64,000 bases of DNA from positions 15,979,173 through 16,043,172 of the forward strand of contig OX393571.1 in NCBI GenBank assembly GCA_947652115.1. Direction: 5' to 3'. The notes beneath the pieces are model-generated. The model had not been told where the DNA came from, searched no databases, and saw only the letters and a list, made by a program, of their open reading frames with translations. How positions within the stretch are numbered: the stretch's first letter is position 1; every line of letters begins with the position of its first letter. Positions 27,629-40,400 of this stretch are shown here, piece after piece. The position numbers and the translations under genes are program-made. The stretch is from Blastomussa wellsi. Its lineage: Eukaryota; Cnidaria; Anthozoa; Scleractinia; Plerogyridae.

Positions 27629-30600
27629 CTGAACGCAAGAGAACAAGATATTTGGAGGTTAGAAGAGATTGCTCAGTTAAAGGTTGTTTACACTGGACAT
27701 TTAACTACTATCATGTCTTATTGTCGCGGTTTTATATCACTTAAAATTAAAATTAAAGCCTGTGTTTGAAATACCAGTGTGCAATGGGATCAGGAGCTAT
27801 TTCTCACGGTACTGAGAAGTCATTTCATGTGGTACGTTTATTACGCTGTGAAAGGCGGTTCTAATTTTACGAAGAAAAACCTGGTGGGTGAATATTTAAA
27901 TGAAAGCTATCGAGCTGTGCTTTCTTAATTTTATGATTGAAACGCTTGCATGTGACCAGTCAAATAAAAGCAGTTGTGCATTACCTTCATGTTCTTCTTT
28001 TTATCATGCAATACAAAGTGATTATACCTTTTTAATTTTGGTGTGCGTGTCTACAACCATTCAAATAAAAGCTAGTGAGCAACAATTTGATGTTGCACTG
28101 TTTACCATGCGGTACAAGGTGGTTCAACAAATTTGCGATATATTGATGATGTTGATGTGTCAAAAATTAATTCAAAGGAAATGTGTTTCTTTTTGGTTCG
28201 TTTTCAGTGTTTGGTGTTTTTGAACGAATTCCGAACTTGTTCGTTCTTTGGAGTGAGAATGATAAATGAAATATTTACTTACCGCCAGCTGGTAGCCTCG
28301 GTTGCTTGGGCGGGTACACTGGCCTCCTTCTCGCTATAAATAAGGAAACGATAAGCTCTTAGAAAGAACTCACGGATTGTAATAATGAATCTGAGTCTAT
28401 AATTCTTTAGTATACCTCAAGCCAACCTTTTTCGCCTTCCCTAAGCTTGGTAAAAAGGTTTTATTCATCCCTTATTTTACTATATTTGTATGTTAAAACG
28501 ACGTAGTCGTCAAAACCTATCTACAAAGCTAACTTTTAAGAAATTAGTCTCTTGTGGTAAAAACAAGAATAATACAAGCAGATAGATGGAAAAGAAAATA
28601 ACTATGGTTAGACTGCATGTTTGAACAAAAAGTTATCCCTATCGTCACTTCGTGTTGTTGCAACCCATTTACGCAAAATTTTAAACCTGTTTAAACCCAT
28701 GCGTGAAATACTGTTTAAAGTTTATGATCAGTTCATCTGTTGAATGAAACTGGTTTTACAAAGCAGGGTTGCCTGGTGTGAACAGGCTATATGCATGCTT
28801 AATACATTCACACCGCGTTAAATAACGTTTGTTACTTGTCACGCGGTAAAGAACGTTTGTCACTTGTCACGCGGTAAAGAACGTTTGTCACTTGTCACAC
28901 GGTAAAGAACGTTTGTCACTTGTCACACGGCAAAGAACGTTTGTCACTTGTCACGCGGTAAAGAACGTTTGTAACTTGTCACGCGGTAAAGAACGTTTGT
29001 CACTTGTCACGCGGTAAAGAACGTTTGTCACTTGTCACGCGGTAAAGAACGTTTGTCACTTGTCACGCGGTAAAGAACGTTTGTCACTTGTCACGCGGTA
29101 AAGAACGTTTGTCACTTACTGATGCAGTTGCCCCACTTCCTGTCTCGATCATAGTTCGGTGTTATGGCGCACCAGGGTCGGCTGTGGCGGATTCTAGTAC
29201 AACTGTTGTAACGACGCCCTTTGTAAATGAACGGGAACACGCAGCAATGGCGACTTGTCGTTCGTTTCCTGCAGTAGCCTGTTTGGATACAAGAGGATAA
29301 GAAAAATCTACGTAACCGTTATCCACTGCGCCAAATGAAAAATATTCTAGAGTATTCTAGCCTACAATATGTCAGTGTGATGCCACAGAATCCTAGAGTA
29401 TTCTAGAGTATTCAAGGCGTACGCCATACGTGAAGTACACCTGGAGTATTCAAGAATATTCGATTTGAATACGTGGAGTGCCCCTGGTGAATTCACGAGT
29501 ATTCAATATTGAATACGTGATGCACACCCGGAGTGTTCAATTTGAATATGGAAAAACAGGCCGGATCCTAATAGGATATCCCAGGTGTATTTCGAATCAG
29601 GCGTACTAGAATACGTCGGAAAATTTCAGTACACGAGGCGTGTGCCGAGTCGTATTCGAGATTTGGCTTTCCGCGCAGTGATAGCTCATTCAATGTCAGC
29701 AATATTCTGTCATGCAAGTGCTAGCCAGTTGCAGCTGCTTCGTCTTCAGGAGCCGCTAGGTCAAGGCGGTAAGGGAGCGCGGCTGCGCTGCGCGGGGATT
29801 GCAGCCCTACTGCGCCACGCCAACCACGCAAAATCAATCCCAAAACGCAAAACGCGCCCCCCACGACCAAGGAGCGACAATAAAGAATTAACGGAAACCG
29901 CTGGCCAAAACTGCTGCTTCCGCACACACTATCAAATCAATCGTTTTACACCCTGTTTAGCTGAAAGGAAAAAAAAATCAATGACTTTTCAATGACTTGT
30001 CTCTGCCTGACCTTTTACAAAATTCCCTGACTTTTCCCTGACCTTGAAACTTGCTGTTTTCCCCATGAATATTTCCTGGCCATGGCAGGTTATGTTTTAG
30101 AACACTTGTCAACCTCGATCATAATATAAAGCAAGGTTGATTTACTGAAATCTCGTTATCAGACCTACCGGATACTGAGTAGACATCATTTGCCCATGGT
30201 CCTCCTTTGCCGTTCCTACATCGATTGGATCGTCCATACTTCCGGTAAGTCACGTGAGCTCTTGGACCAGTGGCGCACCATCCCTGGTGTTGAACAGCGA
30301 AGACTCTGTAGTTGCGTCTTAAGGCTACCGAGGCACATTTGTTAATGGCATCCGCTCGTCTGCGGTAATATCCTCGGAGGATGACGTCTTTACCTTCAGC
30401 AGTTGGTATTGCCCGGCGAGGCTTGTCTCTGAAACAGCCAAGGGTCTTGACTAAAGAAGAGAAACAGGAAAGCTATTATTATTGTTATTATATTATATTA
30501 TTATTAACTGCACACTTAGACATTGTCCCAGTCACTTGGAAACACTACTTTTATAACCTCTTCAAAGCAGACACTTCTGTTGATCCAATTACGGAAGGTT

Positions 30601-33600
30601 CGCCTGTAGTCCCTTTTCCCATAAAGACAAATCAGCTAATGGCAGAAATGTTAACGTTGGTCTTAGAGGATCCTACGTAGAAAAAGAATTAACTAAGAAA
30701 ATACGTACCAACGACACCGGTGGTAATTCGTATGGGTGGAGCTGTCGAAGAGAATATGAATAATTTAGAAAAATATCATTGACCATTTTCGCATTGCCCA
30801 TAATACACCTTGTTTACCCTCCAAAATTTTACATAAGCATTGTCTTCAGATTCTCTTGGTACGACTGTAATGCCCAGGAGAATTGGGAAACAAAGGTTAT
30901 GCAAAATTTTGGGGGGTAAACAAGGTGTATTATGGGCAATGCGAAAAAGGTCAATAACGGAAAGCCATACATTTTCGCGCCTTTTGGCCCACATTTACTG
31001 TTTTCTTACTCCAAAACGTTAAATAGAGTTTTAAATGCGTTAACAGTGACGTGTACTACAAAAAACGCGTTCTCGAGTGTGCATATCTCACAACGATAGC
31101 GGAAAAAACGCAGAAATCCAGCCAAGCGAATGATGTGAACATCTCGATGACCCGTAGGCGGTAACTGAAAGGAGATGGCCAACAACGATTCAAACACGTT
31201 ATATTTGAAAATAGCACGGTAGAGAAAGTTAGCAACTCAAATCGTTATAGCGCCTTTCAATAACACGCGAACTCTGCTCATGTCAGTTACGTTTTTCGCT
31301 GTTGACAATCATCAAGGGAAAACAGACGTTCACTTTAACAGGGTCAAAAGGTCACGTCTGTCAGTTATGATTGGTAGATTTCGATCCATTTTTTGATTCT
31401 GATTTTCAAGCTTCATTGACTGTCAACAGTGATTGATGGCAGCGAAAAACGCAATCGTTGGTTAGGTATGTTATTGAAAACCGCAGTAAATGAAGATCTA
31501 ATGAATTCTTACATCGTTTTCCTCTGCAGTATTCCCAAGCCTGTCCTCTGCGATATCCAGGCACGATTGGGCACCAGGGCCTTCTACTTCCACGTTTGGT
31601 ACACGAGTAATGTCTGCGCCCGCGATATACGAACGGAAAGACGCAGCAGTGGCCCTTCACAGTACGCTGGCGACACTTCCCTGATTACCAAGAAATAAAT
31701 GAATAAAATGAACGACTTATTCAAGGGTAAAATTTCCTGTAATTCAATATATGTGAATAGCTCAAACCCGTAGTTACGAGAGCTGCTACATCACCCGATC
31801 AAACTAGTCAATAGGAATTCAAGCCAAGATTCGAAATTACGTCCCGCGTCGTGTTTTACTTTCAATTTACAACTCACTAATCGTCCCTTACTTAACTTAT
31901 GGTGTTTGTGCTTGGGGAAATTGTGCCTTGACATTTCAAAGAAAGATCTTAAATTTACAAAAACGGGCCTTACGTCTTATTTATTTCAGCAAGTCTAAGG
32001 AACACACTGTACCCTTCTTTCTCAAATCGAATTGCCTTCCCCTACCTAGCCTATTTTTCCGAGATTGTAGCTATTTATTGTATGATATTAACAGACAGAC
32101 AGCACCAGTTAGTATACTCAATCAGTTCGTTAAAACAAGTCAGATTCATAACTACAGAAAAAGATCTGTCTCTAGCGAGTCGTTTTACGTTAAGTTTTCT
32201 AGAACCGATAAAATGTACGCCTTTTTCTCGAGAATCGGCGCCCAAATTTGGAACTCTATTCCTTATTCGATTAAACTACTTAAACGTTCGTCCTTTCGTA
32301 AAAAGATAAAGGAATTGTTACTAAATTTCTTGCGGTCTGAAGATGATTATGTCGAAGTCTCCCGTCTTATTAAGTTATTTAATACTTTAGGTTAGCCTCT
32401 TTTCGTAAGCTTAATATATTTGTTTTTGTTTTATGTTAGTCTATTCTATGTATTGTATAGTAGTGTTTTCTCTGTTATTTAGTCCATCTATAGCGCCACG
32501 CTTATTGTCATTTGAATCTCCCGGGACTGGTTGCAAACCGGCAATAGAGAGATTAAACGTATTGAAATGATCCCTTGGAACGAGGAATCGTCACAAATAA
32601 ACAGCCATTTTGCTGCCACTTGCTGTATCTGTTATTTGCACTCAGAGTACATCACATTTATTGTTTAGAGGAATTTTTGCCGTTATGGGCAGAAAACTCT
32701 ACGCCAACTCAGTGAGATCTGAGAAATTTGATTTATTAACCTGAAATCATGTAGACGTCATTCGCCCATGGTCCTCCTTTGCCATTTCTACATCTGTTGG
32801 ATTTTCCATATCGTTTAAAGGTAAGGTGAGCCCGCGGCCCTGCTGCACACCATCCACCATCCTGAACCGCGAACATGCTGTACCCCTGACCAGCGGCAGC
32901 CAAGGCGCATAATTGAATGGCGTTTCTTCGCGCCTTGTAGTTTCCTCTCAGCAGACGGCTTCTCCCGTCCATTTGTGGAACGGCACGGCGAGATGTATCT
33001 CTGTAACAACCGATTCTCTGAACTGAAAGAAGTCAAAACAAAATCCAGTTTTAAATATTTAAAGGGGCTCTGTCACGGATGCCCATCTTTGAAGTGTTTA
33101 GCCTAATTTTTTCAAGCCAACCTTGTTTCGTCTCAGTTTATTTTTTGCCTCTTTGGTGTTACTCTACCTTAATAAACTAGTATTTAGCTGTCATTGGTTT
33201 GAAGGCAAGTTTGTGGCCGCATAATTAATGATGGATACCTGAGGGATCCGTTTGTTAATAATTAAACAGGACAGTGCTTCGAAATGATTGCAACTTCTAC
33301 ATGGTTGACTTGATAATTAGAGAACAGCGTTATCAGGTTCTGGATGAGGGTAGTGGATTTTACGGCTAACGGTTAAACATTTGGGCTGTTTCTCGGGTAA
33401 CGGTTAATATTTTGGCCAGTTAGCGGCTAACGGTTAACATGTTTTGACACAACCACATCGAGACCCTCATGGATAAGCTTTCTATTGAGAAGAGGAAAAG
33501 TTATTTTTCAAACAGAAATACGCAAAAGCACAAATTGATAACCAGAAAATAAGCAACCTGGACGACGAATGCTATCCAGCAAATAGAACAACCTACTCCA

Positions 33601-36600
33601 GAGTAAACTCGACTTTCAAGATGGCGGCTGGACGCCCACGCGCCATCTTGAAAGAGAAGTAGATCCTGGGAATAGAGATCTTATCAACTTACTCCTGATT
33701 GAAGGTGTGATTTTCTTAGGTCGTGCTGCAAGAAAAGAGGAGGAGTCGAGTCACAATAATGTTTACAACACACAAAACAGAAGGTCGGTTCCAACAGATG
33801 AACTATCCATATTTTACTACATCTTTTTAGATCAAGTTCACTTGAGTGTCGAAATCTATTCGGTTTTGGTTTGGTTTTGTACGATTAGGCCTAAAAAACT
33901 CTCGTCACTTTCTAAACCAATCAGAAGTAAAACCAAAGCCAAACAATGGCCACGTGATACGCTAGTGATCAAGTGGCAATCACGTGATTCACTACAGTGC
34001 ATGTGACAAGCAGGTGATTTGTCAGTAGTCAAGTGGCCAGGCCACAGTCAAAGCTAACAGGAAATGGCGTGTCAATGTGTCAATCTATTTACCGGGTAGT
34101 TTTTATGTGTCTCACCTCCTCGTCCTCCACAATAACCGTACAGTTTATCCACGTCATAACTTGGAGTGATAGCACACCACGGGCGTCCTCTGGAATTCAC
34201 TGCAGTGCAACGGGTGTATCGTCTGCCACGGTAAATGAACGGGAACACACAACAGTTCTGGCTTGTTGTTCTTGTTTTACAGGAACCTGAGATAAAAGAC
34301 ATATCATGATGATCAACGGAGATAAGTAAAGGGAGAAAATGGAAAAAAAATTGGACAAAATGCTTCGGTGTTTGCCTTCCTTTACAACTGGGGCTCCCTC
34401 AATTTGAAGGAAACTTCCTGATAAATGAAAATTTGGACAATGGAGAATATCTCGAACTACTTACCCCTTAGAACATAGACATCATTGGCCCAAGGTCCTC
34501 CCTTTCCATTTCGACATCTGTTAGATTTCCCGTATCTACGATATGTCAGGTGACCTGTCCTTGACGATGCACACCATCCCCCATGTTGCACCGCGAACAC
34601 CCTATAGCCTCGCTTCTGTGCAGCCAGAGCACATTTCCGAATAGCAAAATGTCTCCTGCGGTAATGTCCTCTCAGAAGACGACTTCTGCGTTCTAAAGGT
34701 GTTATGGCTCGTCGACCTGTGTCTCTGTAGCAACCGATGTTCTTGGCTGTAAGGTAGAAAATAAACTGATCGTTTTGGTCGACGAGAAACAAACTGTAAC
34801 AAATTAACAATTGAGCAAGAATAAGCCGCGCTTTTAGAAGATTCAAGATTAGCGACCAGCATTTCCTAACACACAGACAAATGTCGCGAAGGCACAGCAA
34901 TTTCAAAGGTCTACATGATAAGGAATGCTATTAGCTGGACTCCATGGACAAGTTGCAATCTGATACTCGATCAAAAATTTCATTTTTTTTTGCTGAAAAA
35001 AGTACTACATCAGCGCTTTGACTGCATTCTCATTCTGCATTCTCATTCTGTCATAGATGACAGGCAAATAATTTCGAAAAAATACATACCACCCAGTCCG
35101 ATGGTGATTCTAATCACTCTTCCTATAAATTGAGATTAAACGAAAAAAAAAAGAAACAATACGTAAACAGACAATAAAAGAAACAAACAAATGAAACAGA
35201 AACTTCTATGGCCTTATGAAAACATGAGAAATATTTCCTGACCTGGTCGAACCGGTTTTACGGGTCTAACTGGTCGTCGTCCTAGAAGGGGTAAAAGGTC
35301 ACTTTTAGGAACAGACAGTGCAATAAGCCATAACTCATGATACCAAATTCTATTTCCCCTTACCTATCTAGTCCTAGCTGAGAAGAAGTGGAACTTTTGC
35401 CGTTTTCGGGAATAACAAACCCCATGCTTAATCTCTCAAATATCTAGATCCTATCAGTGCCTACTGCATTAAAAATAACTTGACAGTCCGTTACGAATGT
35501 TAAGAAAATGGTGAGGCCCCCCCCCATAACAATGTTGCAAAATAGGCACTGGGTAACGTGAAACACTATTTTTAAACGCTGCACAACAACGCAAAGGGGG
35601 AGATGGAGCTATTGAATATCTTAATTGTTCAAGTGGGACTGAAAACATCTGTTTGCCAAGGTTTTTTCATTGATTGTATGGAGCATAGGACTTCAGAGTT
35701 TCTTTCCCCTCGCTTGGTTGCATAGCCTCATTTTTTAACAGGGCAGATTTTTCTTCGTCAAGGATTATTTGTATTTTCCTTACCAGCGCAGTTACCCCAT
35801 TTCTTGTCTCGATCGAAGTTGCCTGTCAAGGCGCACCATGGTCGATTATGGTTCTTTTTGGTACATCTGTTGAAACGACGGCCTTTGTAGATGAATGGGA
35901 ACCTACAGCAGTAACGTGAAGTCGTCCTCTTTCGGCACCTCCCTTGAAGAAAGAGAAACGGGTGGCAATGACAAAAATTCATACCTTGCTGTAGGCAATG
36001 GATATTTTTACATGACTACTATACGTCTACAGATGTGAAATAGCCTTTATACGGGGCTGAATTGTCTTCCTCTCCGAATATCGTAAATTTCTTTATAATT
36101 TAACCAAACCCAATCGTGACTCGTGTGCGCATTTTTTCCCGAGCTTTGTGTCGGCTAAGTGTAATTACTTCGAGTTTTGATTGGTTCATTGAATTGTCTC
36201 CGTCCTTTGTGATTGGCCAAAGTAATCACTTTGGTTTGGATTTTACAACACTAAAAACTCACTCTATCGGGCTTGCACTATTTAATACTTGCCGAATTTT
36301 GCTATGATCATAAACACGTTTTAAGCCTTTACTGTTTGGCCAGATGTAAAATAATTAGGCATTGAGGAGCATCTTTCACATTTACCTGATATACAGTAAA
36401 CGTCATTCGCCCATGGACCTCCTTTGCCATTCCTGCATCGATTAGATCGTCCATACTTCCGGTAAGTCACGTGAGCTCTTGAACTTGTAGCGCACCATCC
36501 CTGGTGTTGTACAGCAAAGCATCTGTAATCACGCCTTAAGGTTACAAGAGCGCATTTATCAATGGCATCGGCTCTTCTTCGGTACTGATCCCGCAGCAGC

Positions 36601-37401
36601 ATGTCTGTACCATCAACTCCTGGAATGGCTCGACGACCAGTGTCACGGTAGCAACCAAGAGACTTCACTATAAATTCAAGAAAACATATTTAATATCCTT
36701 CATATTATTATAAATCTACTAGCGTTCTATCACGAATGCTCTTCTCTGATTGGCTACGCTACTCGCTATCTATTCTGTGATAGATAGTGAGTAGCCGTTG
36801 TCAACAAAATGGCGGCCGCTTCTTCGTGTTTATAGGTGTTTTCCGTGTCTGTGAAGAACAATATGATAATCTTGTTGTTACGATTTGAACGTCTAGTAGA
36901 TTTATATTAAAGTAATTAGATTATTCACTCTCGATTTCCATCTCGTGATATCTGATTCCTGGTTTTGCACTCACAAGCTATTACGTGATATAAATCTCAA
37001 ATTCACAATCTGAATGTGGCTACGTGGCGTGTTCGATGTTGCTCTACAAAGGGAAATTTTTCTCGATCCACAAATAAATAAAATTGTGGGTTTTGGACTG
37101 CAATCGTTTAGAGAGCTTTACGTGACGGAAACAAAATGCGTACGTAGCACCTTTTACCACTATAATTTTTAAGGAATCATTTATGATCACAGAAAGTAAA
37201 AGAAACCAAATACAACGTACTCACCTATCACTCCAGTTGTCACTCTTATTGGTTTAGCTAGAAACACGAATGATACAAATTTCATATAACTTTGAAAGCC
37301 TTAAACATCAATGCAATTTAAAAGTGAGCTCGGATGAAAATGACAGAGACAAAAGACTGAATGACAGAAAGGCTGACTGACTGACAGACAAATATACAGA
37401 C

Positions 37402-37437
<36 letters not shown>

Positions 37438-40400
37438 CGACACCAGCGACAAACAAAGGGACAAAGACTGGCCGAAAGGCAGGTTGATAGACACAGAGGC
37501 AGACAAACAGACAGACAGGGAGACCGGCAGATGGTCAGACAAACAAACAAAGAAAAGGCACATCGACAGATAGACAGAACAACTTAAAAATAGAAAGAGG
37601 GTCGATCAGGCAGACAGACAAACAGGATAGACACAGTTTGAAAGACACACACACAGACAGACAGACAGACAGGCAGCCAACAAACATCTGCAACTTACGT
37701 CTTCTTCCCCCCCTGCAGTACCCCCACAGTTTGTTCCTGTTGTAGTCTGGAGTGATCGCGCACCACCTCTGTCCTCGTCGATTTGTGGCGCAACCGTTGT
37801 ATCGGCGTCTGCGATACCTGAACGGAACACAACAGTAGCCGGTTGTAGTACGAAGGCGGCATTTCCCTAAAAGGATAATAACAATATGAATTGAGCAACG
37901 GGTTGTCAGTATTTAACTGCTATGATTTGAATACCTTCTAACGAGGGGCTAGAAATTCAAACAGAGTTAAAAAGCTCGTACTGAACTTTGCTTGAATTGA
38001 AGCGCGGTTTATCATTTTCATGATAAACCTGACCAACCACGCAAGCCTTTGTCTTTGTAGAAATGGGAGATTTTCGGTTTTTTGTTTCATGTAGCGTGTC
38101 TAAACGAACGTGATTGCCGTGCAACTGTTAAAGGTAATATGACAGAGTTTCAGTAACACAATTTAAGGCGATGCAATAAGATTTTGGTTCACAAAACATT
38201 ATTCATTATTTTGATGTCATCGAAATGCGGATTTGATGGGTTTCAAGTCGGTGTTAAATAAGGCCTTTCAGTTTACGTTTTAAGCTCACTGTTGAACTGG
38301 AGGAGTCACAAAAAATAGAATGAAAGGAATCAAACCTGACACCCTGTAGACATCATTGGCCCATGGTCCTCCTTTGCCATTCCTACATCTGTTAGATCGA
38401 CCATACTTTGCAAAGGTTCTGTGAGCCTGAGGTCCTGATGCACACCAGCCGCCATGTTGGACACCAAACACTTTGTAACCATATCTTGCGGCCGCCAAAG
38501 CACATTTGGCAATGGCTTTCTTTCGTCGTTGATAGTTTCCTCTGACAAGCGGCAATCTCCCGTCCAGTTGGGTGATAGCTCTACGAGATGTATCTCTGAA
38601 GCAACCGATTCTTTGAACTGAGGAAAATTGCGAGATGACAGTGTTTTAAAACGTTGTTTTGGACAATTCTGATGCATACACAAAGTATACTTGTGGTAAA
38701 GTTTATAACATCGAGCTTCATTTAAAATTTGAGATCACGGATGTTATCTACACCGTTTTTCTTCGGTGGAAGCAATAAAGAAAATCAGGAGAACGCCTAA
38801 ACCCAACAACAGAATTTTCACAAAATCTTAGTCCAGCTTTTGCATTACTGCGCCAGAAAGACGTTTCAAGTGTAGTAAGAAATTATTTTCGCGAAATGAT
38901 CCAAGCAATTTTTAGCTGTTCGTAATTAATAGAAGGAACTCTTCCCCTAAGCTACGAAATTAAACACGTTAATGATTTTTTTTTTAATTTTAAGAAATAT
39001 ATATCTGTCTGCTTTTGCAAAAACATTGCCGCTAACTTTTCGGTTGAATGCGGCCGGAGGCGAGGCATGTATATGTATGCTAAGCTGGGCTGGATAAGTG
39101 CCTTTTCTGGGCTATGTTGTTGCAAATCCAGACAGACATTAAAACGTTCAATAAAATGTTCGTAAGGGGCTCATCAAAGATAACAGACCAGGATCAAAAT
39201 TGGACCAGGAGACTAGACCAAAAGGATATGAATTTTACGCCTGGGCATCTCTAACCATATTGGTTTCATGTGCAATTTTAGACTGAAGAGCCAACAGTTA
39301 AAAATAGCTAACAAACGAGCAGAAACATCACTTACTGCGAAGGGATGGAGTGATCTTCACTGGCCGCACTAAAAGCAAAAAGCAAGAATTTAGAAGGCTA
39401 ATTAGTATAGATGTCTACGATTTTATTTCTTCATTTTCTCCGCAGTTTTAGTTTCGATTGAGAAGATATATCAAACACTTGAGAAAGTGTTTCATCGCAA
39501 TTTCGAAGTTCGTCAAAAATACTCCGCTGTGCGTCGTATTTTCAACTCCCTTCTCGGTGTTTGGAAATGTGATGAAACACTGTCTCTCGTGTTTGATAAT
39601 TTACGTGGACCTGCTGTCTCATTTACTGCAATGTTTAAAAAGTGACGCTAACCACGAATTCTGCTATTCTCACCTCCACGTCCAGCACAGTAACCCCACA
39701 GTTTATCCGCGTCATAACTTGGAGTGAGGGCGCACCATGGCCGTCCCTTGGACCTGACTGTGGAGCAGCTAGAATATCTTTTACCGCGATAAATGAACGG
39801 AAATGCACAGCAGTTGTTACGAGTAGTTCGTGCGCGGCAGGAGCCTGGGGAAGAAGTATGAAATGGTTCATTAATTTAGTAATTAACTTCCAAAGACATT
39901 TCTAACTTTGGACGATAGTAGTTGAAAAGACTGGGAGAATTCAATGTCATCACTCGGCAGGCAGCGCGCGCTGAAACGAGAAGGGTGGCAGGGGGTTAGA
40001 TCACCCACCACCCAGCTAAAACGCTACCCAAATCTAGAAGTAATTTCATATAGGACATGCTCGAACGGACGTAGGGCTTTCTCTCCAAACGCCTGAGCTT
40101 TCCAAATCTCGCTATGGCAAATTCTCTCAAGTGTAAACTCAAATACAACGATCTGATTAAAGCAGTTAATTTTATAACCAGTGATTCTGCCAGTGCAAGT
40201 ATTTAGACTGTGTATGATGGACCAAACGGTATTTTCTTCTTAGAACAAAAGCGTCAAATACCTTAAGTTTCTTAGTTGTCTGTCCCTACTAAAGTGTAGC
40301 GCCCCCAAAAGAAAGCAGGAAAGTGACCACTCTCCGGAACACAATCTATAAATACATCATAATTTAAGCTATTTACCTCTCAAAATATAAACACTATTGG

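Noticed and set aside
31406..31512. Extension of FN2-16 beyond 31513 ([15 protein letters not shown])
   Set aside because: A phase-1 donor gtaaga at the position conserved in FN2-10 ends the exon; the extension is intron.
37308..37830. Cys/Leu/Ser/Val-rich open frames
   Set aside because: Translation of the CAGA microsatellite; the real coding exon FN2-13 lies in another frame at 37699-37866.
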